Positions 26,512 through 35,216 are shown, numbered from the stretch's first letter. The stretch is 64,000 bases of DNA from Beijerinckiaceae bacterium (GCA_021324915.1 JAJPIC010000027.1:124001-188000); one strand, 5' to 3'. Numbers and translations: made by a program. Notes: generated from the sequence alone by a model not told the origin.

Positions 26512-26589
26512 TTAGATTTCGGCCGACTCGTAGCTGGTGACTTCCATGCCGACGCAAACTTCAGAAACGATCGGGGTTGTCCAAGCCAT
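26512..26589 (-). CDS. pqqA: PQQ precursor peptide PqqA (orphan)
   Basis: A 25-residue peptide, MAWTTPIVSEVCVGMEVTSY followed by ESAEI. It is nearly the same as the Methylobacterium PqqA as I recall it (core PIVSEICVGMEVTSYESAEI). Glu16 and Tyr20 in the E-V-T-S-Y motif are the residues that PqqE/PqqD crosslink to start pyrroloquinoline quinone synthesis. AGGAGGA stands 4 nt before the ATG, a near-perfect ribosome site. No pqqB, C, D or E gene follows: a strong terminator and then the convergent era gene lie downstream. The peptide would therefore be made alone, with modifying enzymes encoded elsewhere. PQQ serves methanol and other quinoprotein dehydrogenases. Confidence 0.9.
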   Translation of the reverse strand: MAWTTPIVSEVCVGMEVTSYESAEI

Positions 26590-26704
26590 GATATCCTCCT
26601 GTTAGCCTTCCGAGACTTCGGGCACCCGGAGTTGCCCTTGAAACTCGATGTAGGGCGATCCTAAGGGGCCGCCAGAATGAGTTGGTCAGGGCCTGGCAAG
26701 AATA

Positions 26705-26723
26705 ATGTAAGATCTATGTAAGA
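26705..26723. promoter_or_regulatory. Tandem ATGTAAGA boxes between pqqA and the two-component genes
   Basis: ATGTAAGA occurs at 26705-26712 and 26716-26723, 11 bp apart on the same face of the helix. This is the layout of OmpR/PhoB-family binding sites. It lies in the 299-nt divergent region between pqqA (minus) and the sensor kinase (plus). Apart from the pqqA ribosome site nothing else in the gap is clear. Candidate operator for the adjacent OmpR-type regulator; inferred. Confidence 0.45.
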
Positions 26724-26888
26724 AATGACCGAGGTTCTTCGCGCCGGCAAATCTCGAGGGTGCAGCCGAAATCCCTTGCTGCCTCTTGCGGAATTGCCGG
26801 TCTTGGCGGCTATTTGGCCGGCAGGGGCGCCTGCTCTTATCTATGGAAGGAATTGGGCGCTTCGGCGAAAGGGAATGAACCCGCGGAA

Positions 26889-28454
26889 ATGAACAAGGAG
26901 TCTCGCAGGCGCCGCGCCTTCCTGCTCGGTCGGCCGCAGACGCCGGATATCTGGCGCACCGTGACCTGGTTCGGTGTGCTCATGGCGCTGCCGCTGGTCG
27001 TGTTCGGGATCTTCGCCGCCTATCTCATCGACGCCGATTATGCCGTCACGCGGACGCGGGAGGTCTCGGACGCCTCCAAAAAAGTCGCGGCGCTCGGGCG
27101 CGTCGCTAACGACGCGATCAACGCCAAGGCGGATCAGGCGATCCACCAGATCCGCACCGCGCTCGACGGCGAGGGGGACGTGGTCCGCAATGTCCGCGTC
27201 GCGGGCTTCGTCAATGAAGTGCGCTTCATCTTCGTCCATTATTCCGACGGGCGCGTTCTGCCGCTCGCCGTCGGCACGCTCGAGACGGAGAATGCGATGA
27301 TGCGGCGCGTCGGAGGCGCGATCTCCGAATTGCGTTCCGATCTCGGAAGCGGGCCGGCGGCCTCGAAAGCCGGACTCTGGACGGTCGGCGATACGCTCAT
27401 TTCCTTCGTCTATTGCGAGCGCGACACGAAGGGACGCGACATCTGCGCGGTTTTCGACGAGATCACGCTCGATCCGGTCCTCGAAGTGGCGCTCGACGCC
27501 GCGACGGCAAAGATCGACGACCGGCTCATCGTCCTGCGCGATCCCGCTGGCCGCGCGCTTTGGAGTCACGGCCCGACATCGCTCAGCACATCCTCGATCG
27601 CCGAACTTTCCGGATCCATGCGCGGATGGCATATGGAGACATCGACGCCAAGCGGCACCTACCACGGAATTCTTCCGCTGATTGCGATTACCATTCCGCT
27701 CATTGGCTGCTGGCTGCTCCTCGTCTGGTATATGTATCGCAATCAACAAGCGCGCCTGATGGAGAGCACGTTCCGCAGCGAAATGACCGCCAAGCTTTCC
27801 CATGACCTGCGCACGCCGATCGCCAATCTGCGCCTCTACGCGGATCTCCTCGCTCGCCGCGCCGGCGACGAGGCGACCGTGCTGCGCTATTCGAATGTCT
27901 TGAGTGCGGAAATCGAGCGCCTCGCACTTTTGGCCGACAACACGATTGTTTACGGCCGCACCGCGGCGCCCGCGCCGATCCGGCTCGATCAGGCGGTGCC
28001 CGACGTCGTGCTTGACGCAACGATCGAGCGCTATCGCAATCTCTTTACTGCCACCGGTTCGACAATCGAGGTTCGGCATGGCGCGCCGCGTGCCGGGCGT
28101 TTCGACCGGATGGGCTTCGAGCGTATCTTGATCAATCTGCTGGACAATGCCTGCAAATATGCGCCTGGCCGGATCGAAGTTGCAACGCGCGAAGAAGACA
28201 CAATGCTCTATCTTGCGGTCCGCGATCATGGGCCGGGTCTCGATCCAGCATCGAGAGAACGGCTGCTCGCACCCAATCTCGCTGCCGGCGGTGCGAAGGA
28301 TGGATTTGGCCTCGGCCTCGTCGTGGTCCGCGAGCTCGCCGCGGCGAATGGGGGCGCGCTTGCGATCGAAGATGCAGATCCCGGCGTGCGCTTTACGGTG
28401 TCCATGAAAATCGCGGTCGAGGCCAAAGCCGAGGAGGCCGAATGTCCATCCTGA
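26889..28454 (+). CDS. mxbD: Membrane sensor histidine kinase, probable MxbD
   Basis: 521 residues from ATG 26889 (MNKESRRRRAF); the frame is open 129 nt more upstream, but that part is not protein-like. Two membrane segments (about 24-46 and 260-283) enclose a periplasmic sensor domain of about 210 residues. HisKA with 'KLSHDLRTPIANLRLYADLL' (His305) and HATPase with 'ILINLLDNACKYAP', 'DHGPGLD' and 'GFGLGLVVVRELA' follow. It overlaps the response regulator gene by 13 nt. In Methylobacterium extorquens the MxbD/MxbM pair, needed for methanol dehydrogenase expression, lies next to and divergent from pqqA (from memory). The same arrangement here is the basis for the name; the kinase itself is certain, the symbol is inferred. 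Confidence 0.7.
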   Translation: MNKESRRRRAFLLGRPQTPDIWRTVTWFGVLMALPLVVFGIFAAYLIDADYAVTRTREVSDASKKVAALGRVANDAINAKADQAIHQIRTALDGEGDVVRNVRVAGFVNEVRFIFVHYSDGRVLPLAVGTLETENAMMRRVGGAISELRSDLGSGPAASKAGLWTVGDTLISFVYCERDTKGRDICAVFDEITLDPVLEVALDAATAKIDDRLIVLRDPAGRALWSHGPTSLSTSSIAELSGSMRGWHMETSTPSGTYHGILPLIAITIPLIGCWLLLVWYMYRNQQARLMESTFRSEMTAKLSHDLRTPIANLRLYADLLARRAGDEATVLRYSNVLSAEIERLALLADNTIVYGRTAAPAPIRLDQAVPDVVLDATIERYRNLFTATGSTIEVRHGAPRAGRFDRMGFERILINLLDNACKYAPGRIEVATREEDTMLYLAVRDHGPGLDPASRERLLAPNLAAGGAKDGFGLGLVVVRELAAANGGALAIEDADPGVRFTVSMKIAVEAKAEEAECPS

Positions 28455-29140
28455 TCGCCGAGGATGATCCGCATCTGCGCGCAGGCATTGTCGACCTTCT
28501 CAGCCTCGAAGGTTTTCAATGCCAGGTGGCCGACGACGGCGCCAAGGCGCTTGCTTTGTTCAAGGCGGAGAAACCGGAGATCTGCGTCTTCGACGTCATG
28601 ATGCCGGTGATGGATGGCTTGACGCTCTGTCGCGAGGTCCGCCGTATCGATCCGCTCGTGCCCATTCTCCTTCTTTCGGCACGTGGCGAGGAGGGCGACC
28701 GGGTGCGCGGGCTCGAGATCGGCGCCGACGATTATGTCGCCAAGCCTTTCAGCGCACGCGAGCTCGTCGCGAGGATCAAGGCGGCGCTGCGCCGGACGAA
28801 GGTGGCAGGCGCGCCGGCGCGCAACGAAAACGGGCGATTGCATATGGGCGATCTCGTGATCGATCAGAAGGCGATGCGCGCCTATCGCGGCGAGCACCGG
28901 ATCGATTTGACGAGCCGCGAGGTCGCAATTCTGGCTGCGCTCTACGAGCGCCGCGGGCAGGCGGTCTCGCGCGACGAATTGTTCGATCTTTGCTGGGGGC
29001 GCGATTATATGCCGAACAGCCGGGCGCTCGATCAATATGTGTCGGCGCTGCGCAAGAAGATCGAGCTCGATCCCGCCTCTCCGCGCATCATCCGCACCGT
29101 CCACGGCGTCGGCTATCGTTATGACGAGGACGAGGATTGA
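28442..29140 (+). CDS. mxbM: OmpR-family response regulator, probable MxbM
   Basis: 232 residues. Receiver domain 1-120 with acidic 'AEDD' (6-9), phosphorylation site Asp51 ('VFDVMMPVMDG'), 'LLLSARGEEGD' and Lys in 'VAKPFSARELVARI'. The C-terminal winged helix (about 130-228) has 'IDLTSREVAILAALYERRGQAVSRDEL' and 'RALDQYVSALRKKIE...IRTVHGVGYRY'. It overlaps the kinase by 13 nt and so forms one operon with it. Probable targets are its own promoter and pqqA through the ATGTAAGA pair, plus methanol-oxidation genes elsewhere. The symbol is inferred from synteny with pqqA. Confidence 0.7.
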   Translation: MSILIAEDDPHLRAGIVDLLSLEGFQCQVADDGAKALALFKAEKPEICVFDVMMPVMDGLTLCREVRRIDPLVPILLLSARGEEGDRVRGLEIGADDYVAKPFSARELVARIKAALRRTKVAGAPARNENGRLHMGDLVIDQKAMRAYRGEHRIDLTSREVAILAALYERRGQAVSRDELFDLCWGRDYMPNSRALDQYVSALRKKIELDPASPRIIRTVHGVGYRYDEDED

Positions 29141-29145
29141 TCGTC

Positions 29146-29195
29146 AAACCCAAAGTGGCACCGGTTTTGGACGAATCCGATGCTGAGCTAACAAT
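29146..29195. repeat. Dispersed palindromic repeat, copy upstream of recO
   Basis: The segment AAACCCAAAGTGGCACCGGT...GAATCCGATGCTGAGCTAACAAT lies 6 nt after the response-regulator stop and 48 nt before recO. It matches, with a few substitutions, the copy at 29965-30015 (shared CCGGTTTTGG, GAATCCGATGCT and ACAAT blocks). It belongs to the same class as the longer element at 13911-14025. Confidence 0.6.
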
Positions 29196-29243
29196 GAGCG
29201 GCAATTCCGAGTCTCTGAACATCCGCTTGAACGAGCGCTCCCC

Positions 29244-29996
29244 ATGGAATGGCGCGACCAAGGCCTGATCATCGGGGTCAAGAAATACGGCGAGACGAGC
29301 GTGATCCTCGAAGCCATGACCCTCGCACATGGGCGCCATTTTGGCCTCGTGCGGGGCGGGCGCTCGCGGCGCATGCAGCCGATGTTGCAGCCTGGCAATC
29401 AGGTGGCGCTCACCTGGCGGGCGCGGCTCGAAGATCATCTCGGTCTTTATCTGGTCGAACTCGTCGAGCCGCGCGCCGCAAGGCTGATGGCGAGCGCTGC
29501 AGCGCTTAGCGGGTTCAATCTGGTCGCGGCTCTGTTACGGCTCCTTGCCGAACGCGATCCGCATCCGCAGCTTTATGAGGCGGCCTCTCTTATCGTCGAT
29601 CGCCTCGACGATGCCTCCCTGACGCCGGCGCTTCTCGTTCGGCTCGAGCTCGCGCTGCTGGCCGAACTCGGCTTCGGCCTCGACCTCGCGCGCTGCGCCG
29701 CGACCGGAGCGACGGAGGATCTGATTTATGTCTCGCCGAAGACCGGCCGCGCGGTCTCGCGGGAGGCAGGGGCGCCTTATCGCGAAAAGCTCCTCAGGCT
29801 GCCGGACTTTCTGCGTAGCGACATCATCGAGCCGCCGGGGGCGTCCGATCTCGCCGACGGATTTGCGCTCACCGCCTATTTTCTCGAGCGCGACGTATTC
29901 GGGCCGCGCGGCCTCGATTTGCCCGGTCCGCGCCGCGCCTATCTTGCCGCGGTGGTGAAGGCGCAAATCCCAAAAGCGGGTCCGGTTTTGGGTTGA
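29244..29996 (+). CDS. recO: DNA repair protein RecO
   Basis: 250 residues. 'MEWRDQGLIIGVKKYGETSVILEAMT' is the OB-fold N-terminus, followed by 'HGRHFGLVRGGRSRRMQPMLQPGN' and the helical domain 'LLVRLELALLAELGFGLDLARCAATG' with 'YVSPKTGRAVSREAG'. RecO loads RecA on SSB-coated DNA in the RecFOR pathway. The last ten residues (QIPKAGPVLG) and the TGA stop are encoded by a dispersed repeat (29965-30015), so the tail differs from usual RecO endings. In related genomes it follows era directly; here pqqA and the two-component genes lie between. Confidence 0.96.
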   Translation: MEWRDQGLIIGVKKYGETSVILEAMTLAHGRHFGLVRGGRSRRMQPMLQPGNQVALTWRARLEDHLGLYLVELVEPRAARLMASAAALSGFNLVAALLRLLAERDPHPQLYEAASLIVDRLDDASLTPALLVRLELALLAELGFGLDLARCAATGATEDLIYVSPKTGRAVSREAGAPYREKLLRLPDFLRSDIIEPPGASDLADGFALTAYFLERDVFGPRGLDLPGPRRAYLAAVVKAQIPKAGPVLG

Positions 29997-30015
29997 ATCC
30001 GATGCTCGAAACAAT
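29965..30015. repeat. Dispersed palindromic repeat overlapping the 3' end of recO
   Basis: AAATCCCAAAAGCGGGTCCG...GAATCCGATGCTCGAAACAAT, similar to 29146-29195 in the same orientation, about 820 bp apart. It covers the last codons and stop of recO and ends exactly at the stop of the small minus-strand gene that follows. Confidence 0.6.
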
Positions 30016-30222
30016 CTATTGCGTGCAGACGCGCCGTTCGGCCTTGCGGCTGATGCCATAGCCGTCGTCGAGCGAGAACACCTCGACGTTGCACCGCTTG
30101 GCCGCGTCCTGTGTGACGGCTTGATGTATGCCATCTCCGCTCGTCGCCGGCGCACCCATCAAAGCTATGGCGAAAATTGCCAAGCTCGTGACTAAACCGA
30201 GGCCGAAAATGAGTTTCGTCAT
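30016..30222 (-). CDS. Small secreted protein of unknown function
   Basis: 68 residues from ATG 30222: MTKLIFGLGLVTSLAIFAIA is a signal peptide or single membrane segment, probably cleaved after 'ALMGAPA'. The mature part (about 40 residues) has two cysteines (KRCNVEV, RRVCTQ end) that could form one disulphide, and the pattern 'VEVFSLDDGYGISRKAERRVC', which I associate with small exported proteins of Rhizobiales. No function can be assigned. It lies between recO and parC on the opposite strand; a longer open frame upstream (to 30384) lacks protein-like composition. Confidence 0.65.
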   Translation of the reverse strand: MTKLIFGLGLVTSLAIFAIALMGAPATSGDGIHQAVTQDAAKRCNVEVFSLDDGYGISRKAERRVCTQ

Positions 30223-30456
30223 CGCCTGCTCTTGGCTAAAGCCAATTCTTGGTCGTGCTCGCAAGCACCGATGCAGACGCCCCCAAGCGCCCGTGATTCG
30301 TTTTGAATTTAGGGCGTCCGGCCGAGCCGGCCTAGTGCACGCCTGCAACACAGATTGAATTCCAATCAGAGCCGCAGGTTGCAAGCGCGATTTGCCGCGA
30401 CTCAGTGGATCCTTTACATGAGGCGAATCTTATTCGCCTGCGACGAGAATTGACTC

Positions 30457-32697
30457 ATGGGAAAGAACGTTCCGCCGCCGCCGAGCGACAACAGCGAACC
30501 GGTCAATCTGCGCGAAGCGCTGGAAGAGCGCTATCTCGCCTATGCGCTCTCGACCATCATGGGCCGGGCACTGCCGGATGCGCGCGACGGGCTGAAGCCG
30601 GTTCACCGGCGGATCCTTTACGGCATGCGGATCCTGCGGCTCGATCCGAGCGCCGCCTTCAAGAAATGCGCGAAGATCGTCGGCGACGTGATGGGTTCCT
30701 TCCATCCGCATGGCGATCAGGCGATTTATGACGCGCTCGTGCGCCTCGCGCAGGACTTTTCCTCCCGCTATCCGCTGGTCGACGGCCAGGGCAATTTCGG
30801 CAATATCGACGGTGATGGCGCCGCCGCCTACCGCTATACCGAAGCGCGGATGACGGAAGTCGCCCGCCTGCTGCTCGAAGGCATCGACGAGGATGCGGTC
30901 GATTTCCGCGACAATTACTCGGGCGACCTGCGCGAGCCGATCGTTCTGCCCGCCGCCTTTCCCAATCTGCTCGCCAATGGCGCGCAAGGGATTGCCGTCG
31001 GCATGGCGACCTCGATCCCCTCGCACAACGTCGCCGAACTCTGCGACGCCGCGTTGCACCTGATTTCGCACAAGAGGGCGACGACCGACGATCTCCTCGC
31101 CTTCGTGCCCGGTCCCGATTTTCCGACCGGCGGCATCATCGTGGATTCGAAGGAAGAGATCGCCGAGACCTATCGCACGGGGCGCGGCTCGTTCCGCGTG
31201 CGGGCGCGCTGGACGAGGGAGGAGGGCGCACGCGGCGCTTACGCGGTGGTGATCACCGAGATTCCCTACATGGTGCAGAAGTCGCGCCTCATCGAAAAGA
31301 TCGCCGAGCTTCTTGCCGAGAAGAAACTGCCGCTCGTCGCCGACATCCGCGACGAATCGGCCGAGGACGTGCGCATCGTCATCGAGCCCCGATCGCGCAC
31401 CGTCGATTGCGCTTTGATGATGGAGCAGCTCTTTCGGGCGACCGAGCTCGAGAGCCGCTTCCCGATGAACATGAACGTGCTCGTCGACGGAGTCGTGCCG
31501 CGCGTCGTCTCTCTCAAAGAGGCCTTGCAGCAATGGCTCGACCATCGCCGCGTCGTGTTGCAGAGGCGTTCGCGCTTCCGGCTCGGCGAGATCGATCACC
31601 GGCTCGAAATCGTCGCCGGCATGCGCATCGTCTTCCTCAACCTCGACGAGGTGATTCGCATCATCCGCGAAGAGGACGAGCCGAAGGACGTCTTGATGGC
31701 GACCTTCCGGCTCTCGGAGGTGCAGGCGAATTATATTCTCGACACGCGGCTGCGCAGCCTGCGGCGGATCGAGGAAATGCAGTTGCGCCGCGAATTCGAG
31801 CAGCTCCGCAAGGAAAAGAGCGAGATCGAGAAATTGCTCGGCAATGACGCCATGCAATGGCGGGCGGTCGGTGCCGAGATCCGTGATTTGAAGAAGAAAT
31901 ACGGGCTCGATACCAAGCTCGGGCGCCGGCGCACCAGTTTCGAAGCGGCGCCCGATGTCGGCAATGTCGATCTTGCCGCTGCCATGATCGAGCGCGAGCC
32001 GATTACCGTGGTCGTGTCGCAGAAGGGCTGGATCCGCGCCTTGAAGGGGCAGGTGGAAGATCTCACCAACGTTCAGTTCAAGGGCGATGACGAGCTGAAG
32101 CAAGCCTTCTTCACTGAGACCACGGCAAAGATCCTCGTGCTCGCCACCGACGGGCGGATCTTCACTATCGAGGCTTCGAAATTGCCGGGCGGGCGCGGGC
32201 AGGGCGAGCCCTTGCGGCTGATGGCCGATATCGGCGAGGGAGAGGATATCGTCTCGGTCTTTCCCTATATTGCCGGCGAGAAAATGCTCGTTGCGACGAG
32301 CGACGGGCGCGGTTTCATCGCGCCTTGCGACGAAATGGTCGGCGGCACGCGGAAGGGCAAAATTCTGCTCAATGTCGACGGCGCGAAAGCCGCGCTGATC
32401 ACCCCGGCCAACGGCGATTACGTCGCAACCGTCGGGCAGAACCGCAAGCTGCTTATCTTTCCGCGCGAGCAAGTGCCGGAGATGGCGCGCGGCAAGGGCG
32501 TGCGCCTGCAGCGCTACCGCGAGGGCGGCCTGTCGGATGCGCAGATCTTTGCACGCGCGCAGGGCCTGAGCTGGCAGGATTCGGCCGGCCGCACGTTCAC
32601 CGTGGCTTTCCGGGATTTGCGCGATTGGATCGGCAATCGGGCCGAGGCCGGACGCCTGCCGCCGAAGGGGTTCCCGAAGAACAATAAATTCGGCTGA
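30457..32697 (+). CDS. parC: DNA topoisomerase IV subunit A
   Basis: 746 residues, standard for alphaproteobacterial ParC. '[35 protein letters not shown]' opens the breakage-reunion domain. The catalytic Tyr127 is in '[11 protein letters not shown]'. The quinolone region reads '[19 protein letters not shown]', with Gln88 and Asp92 where E. coli ParC has Ser80 and Glu84; this may affect intrinsic quinolone sensitivity. The C-terminal beta-pinwheel contains 'GWIRALKGQ', '[20 protein letters not shown]' and '[13 protein letters not shown]'. It decatenates daughter chromosomes with ParE, which is not in this window. Confidence 0.98.
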   Translation: MGKNVPPPPSDNSEPVNLREALEERYLAYALSTIMGRALPDARDGLKPVHRRILYGMRILRLDPSAAFKKCAKIVGDVMGSFHPHGDQAIYDALVRLAQDFSSRYPLVDGQGNFGNIDGDGAAAYRYTEARMTEVARLLLEGIDEDAVDFRDNYSGDLREPIVLPAAFPNLLANGAQGIAVGMATSIPSHNVAELCDAALHLISHKRATTDDLLAFVPGPDFPTGGIIVDSKEEIAETYRTGRGSFRVRARWTREEGARGAYAVVITEIPYMVQKSRLIEKIAELLAEKKLPLVADIRDESAEDVRIVIEPRSRTVDCALMMEQLFRATELESRFPMNMNVLVDGVVPRVVSLKEALQQWLDHRRVVLQRRSRFRLGEIDHRLEIVAGMRIVFLNLDEVIRIIREEDEPKDVLMATFRLSEVQANYILDTRLRSLRRIEEMQLRREFEQLRKEKSEIEKLLGNDAMQWRAVGAEIRDLKKKYGLDTKLGRRRTSFEAAPDVGNVDLAAAMIEREPITVVVSQKGWIRALKGQVEDLTNVQFKGDDELKQAFFTETTAKILVLATDGRIFTIEASKLPGGRGQGEPLRLMADIGEGEDIVSVFPYIAGEKMLVATSDGRGFIAPCDEMVGGTRKGKILLNVDGAKAALITPANGDYVATVGQNRKLLIFPREQVPEMARGKGVRLQRYREGGLSDAQIFARAQGLSWQDSAGRTFTVAFRDLRDWIGNRAEAGRLPPKGFPKNNKFG

Positions 32698-32829
32698 GCG
32701 TCATAAGGAGGGCGGTCGCCGCGAACGGGCTGCTGCCTTCTGCCGTAGAGGGAGACGGGTCCGAAAGCCCGGCGCAAGCCGCTGCCTCTAGGCCTTATCC
32801 TGCAGCAGTTCCGCTGCGGAGCGCGCCCG

Positions 32830-34317
32830 ATGCAGATCGAACTTCCCGCTGCCCAGTCCGTCGATCACGCGCTCGCCGGCTGGCGCGCGCTCAGCCCCTC
32901 GCTCGATGACATGTTGGTGCGGCATCCGCCACATCAGGCGTTGCGCCAATTCGGCCTCACGCTCTGGGCGAAGGGGGAGGCGGAAGCGGCGATCGGGATT
33001 TTCAAATCCGCCATTGCGCTGGCTCCGCACGAGGCGGCGCTCTGGAGCGATCTTGCCGGCGCGCTCTATACGCTTGGCCGCACGGGCGAAGCGCGTACCG
33101 CTCAGCATCTCGCGCTCGAACGCGATCCGACGCAAGCGCAAGGCTGGCTGATGATGGCGACGCTCGACAGCGGCGCCGGCGACCTCAAGAGCGCCGAAAG
33201 CTTCTATCTCACCGCGCTGCGGCTCGATCCGAATCTGGCGGATGCCTCATTCGGCTTGGGCGTCCTCTATTTTCAGCAGCGCCGTTTCGACGAGGCGATT
33301 GCGCAATTGCGCAAGGCGATGGACGGCGGCGGCAAAGGACTCGGCCTTTTTGTCTGTCTCGGGCAGGCCCTGTTTCTCACGGGCGATTTTTCCGGTGCCA
33401 TAGCCGTTCTGACGATTGCCGCCCGATCTGCTCCTGGCGATGGCAAGATCGCCGAAAAACTGGCGAGGCTTCGCCTCATCGAAGCCGTCATTCATGGAAG
33501 CGCTGAAGAAGCAATTGCCGTCTATCGCCAAGCGGCGGGCCCTCATGCGGACGATATCGATGGCGTCACCGCAACCGCGTTTCACTTCCTGAGCGGCTTC
33601 GGTCATCGCGAGGCGGCGATCAAGCTCGGGCGCGCGCGGCTCGAGCGCAAGCCCGACGATCCGATGCAGGCCTATCTCCTCGCCGCGCTCGAGAAGGCGC
33701 CGCTCGCGCGCGCGCCGGACGATTATCTCGCCGCCTATTTCGACAATTTCGCCGACGGGTTCGAATCGAAACTCGTCGACGTGCTCAATTACCGCGTGCC
33801 CGAGGAGCTCGCCGCCATTCTGGCGCATGCGGGCCGGAACTTCGAGAACATGTTGGATCTCGGTTGCGGCACGGGGCTCAGCGCGCCCCTTTTGCGCCCG
33901 CTCGGAGCGAAGCTTACGGGCGTCGATCTTTCGCCACGCATGCTGGCGAAGGCTGCTGCACGCGGGCTCTATGATCGTCTGATCGAGCAGGAAGTCGGCG
34001 GCTTCCTCTGCGAAACACAGGAGACTTACGATCTCATCGTCGCCGCCGATCTCTTGGTTTACTTCGGCGATCTTCAATTTCTCTTCGCCTCTTTGGCGAA
34101 AGTCATGCGCGCAGGCGGTCTCCTCGCCTTCAATGTCGAGACGACGAACGAGGCTGATTTTCTCGTGCTTCCGTCAGGCCGCTTTGCGCATGCGCGCGAT
34201 TATATCGAGAGACTGGCGGGCGCGGACTTCACGCTCGTCGAACTGCGCGAAACGACGATCCGGCTCGAAGCCAATTCTCCCGTTGCGGGACTGCTCGTCG
34301 TGTTCGGGCGGCGGTAG
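32830..34317 (+). CDS. TPR-repeat SAM-dependent methyltransferase
   Basis: 495 residues. The N-terminal half (about 35-280) is a row of TPR-like helix pairs ('ALRQFGLTLWAKGEAEAAIGIFKSAIALAP', 'ALYTLGRTGEARTAQHLALERDP', 'FGLGVLYFQQRRFDEAIAQL'). The C-terminal part (about 300-495) is a class I methyltransferase: 'YFDNFADGFESKLVDVLNYRVP', motif I 'MLDLGCGTGLSAPLL', 'GVDLSPRMLAKAAARGLYD', 'LIVAADLLVYFGDL' and 'LAFNVETT'. Similar TPR-methyltransferase fusions are widespread in Alphaproteobacteria with no known substrate. The start at 32830 lies 132 nt after parC; linkage to parC is possible. Confidence 0.93.
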   Translation: MQIELPAAQSVDHALAGWRALSPSLDDMLVRHPPHQALRQFGLTLWAKGEAEAAIGIFKSAIALAPHEAALWSDLAGALYTLGRTGEARTAQHLALERDPTQAQGWLMMATLDSGAGDLKSAESFYLTALRLDPNLADASFGLGVLYFQQRRFDEAIAQLRKAMDGGGKGLGLFVCLGQALFLTGDFSGAIAVLTIAARSAPGDGKIAEKLARLRLIEAVIHGSAEEAIAVYRQAAGPHADDIDGVTATAFHFLSGFGHREAAIKLGRARLERKPDDPMQAYLLAALEKAPLARAPDDYLAAYFDNFADGFESKLVDVLNYRVPEELAAILAHAGRNFENMLDLGCGTGLSAPLLRPLGAKLTGVDLSPRMLAKAAARGLYDRLIEQEVGGFLCETQETYDLIVAADLLVYFGDLQFLFASLAKVMRAGGLLAFNVETTNEADFLVLPSGRFAHARDYIERLAGADFTLVELRETTIRLEANSPVAGLLVVFGRR

Positions 34318-34320
34318 AAG

Positions 34321-34365
34321 GTGACATCGCGCCTGGATCCCGGCCCTTCGCTTCGCCGGCCGGAA
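34321..34365. repeat. GGATCCCGG-type dispersed palindrome
   Basis: Directly after the methyltransferase stop: GTGACATCGCGCCTGGATCC then CGGCCCTTCGCTTCGCCGGCCGG. The pattern CTGGATCCCGG + GC-rich hairpin matches the paired repeats at 51458-51543 and resembles BIME-like extragenic repeats of Rhizobiales. It lies between two convergent genes. Confidence 0.5.
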
Positions 34366-34371
34366 AACGGG

Positions 34372-35103
34372 CTAATCCACCCGTTCCCAGCCGTTCATGC
34401 CGAGCCGTTCTTGTGGCAGGAATCGCGCCTTATAGGCCATTTTGCGCGAACCCTTGACCCAGTAGCCGAGATAGAGATGCGGCAGTCCGAAACGCCGGGC
34501 GCGGTCGATATGATCGAGGATCATGTAAGTGCCGAGCGAGCGGCGTTCCTCTTCGGGTTCGTAGAAGGAATAGACCATCGAGAGCCCGTCGGCGAGAATG
34601 TCGGTGAGGCAGACGCCAAGCAAATAGGCCCCGCTGCGATATTCGATGAGACGCGTATCGACGTGGCTGTCTTCGATCATCATCGAATAGTCGAGCACCG
34701 TCATGTCCGCCATGCCGCCGTCGCTATGGCGCGCATCGAGATAGGCGCGAAACAAGGAATATTGTTCGGATGTCGGCTCGACCCGCACGACACTGGCGGC
34801 GATGTCGCGATTGCGGCTCAAAGTGCGTCGCAAGTTTTTCGAAAGCCGGAATTCGTCGACCTTGACCCGCACCGATACGCAAGCGCGGCAATTCTCGCAC
34901 GCCGGCCGATAGGCGATCGTCTGCGAGCGCCGAAATCCCGATTGCGTCAAAGTATCGTTAAGGGTCGCCGCGCGCCGCCCGATCAGATGGGTAAAAACTT
35001 TCCGTTCTTCCCGGCTCGGCAGATAGGGGCAGGGCGAGGGCGCGGTGAGGTAGAACTGCGGCGCCTCGCGCAGCTCTCGCGTCAAGCTCGTTTCTCTACC
35101 CAT
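34372..35103 (-). CDS. bpt: Aspartate/glutamate leucyltransferase Bpt (arginyltransferase family)
   Basis: 243 residues. Conserved N-terminus '[26 protein letters not shown]' and the Cys-rich segment '[26 protein letters not shown]' mark the ATE/Bpt family. The second domain has '[27 protein letters not shown]', '[33 protein letters not shown]' and '[20 protein letters not shown]', the GNAT-like aminoacyl-tRNA-dependent transferase core. It attaches Leu to N-terminal Asp/Glu, creating N-degrons for ClpAP/ClpS. It is followed downstream by a convergent gene end, and the RDD gene lies upstream on the same strand. Confidence 0.96.
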   Translation of the reverse strand: MGRETSLTRELREAPQFYLTAPSPCPYLPSREERKVFTHLIGRRAATLNDTLTQSGFRRSQTIAYRPACENCRACVSVRVKVDEFRLSKNLRRTLSRNRDIAASVVRVEPTSEQYSLFRAYLDARHSDGGMADMTVLDYSMMIEDSHVDTRLIEYRSGAYLLGVCLTDILADGLSMVYSFYEPEEERRSLGTYMILDHIDRARRFGLPHLYLGYWVKGSRKMAYKARFLPQERLGMNGWERVD

Positions 35104-35216
35104 CAGCGAGCAACCGTCTGCAATCCGCCGCGGCTTGCCGAGCGGCGCGATTCGGAGCCTTCGTCCGCGGCAAGCATCAAGTTAGCGTGCCGGCCGTCCG
35201 CCGCAAAGCGGAATCA

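Noticed and set aside
26760-26888. N-terminal extension of the sensor kinase from 26760
   Set aside because: The extra 43 codons would lie in the divergent promoter region and lack similarity to a signal peptide or domain; ATG 26889 precedes the first membrane segment directly.
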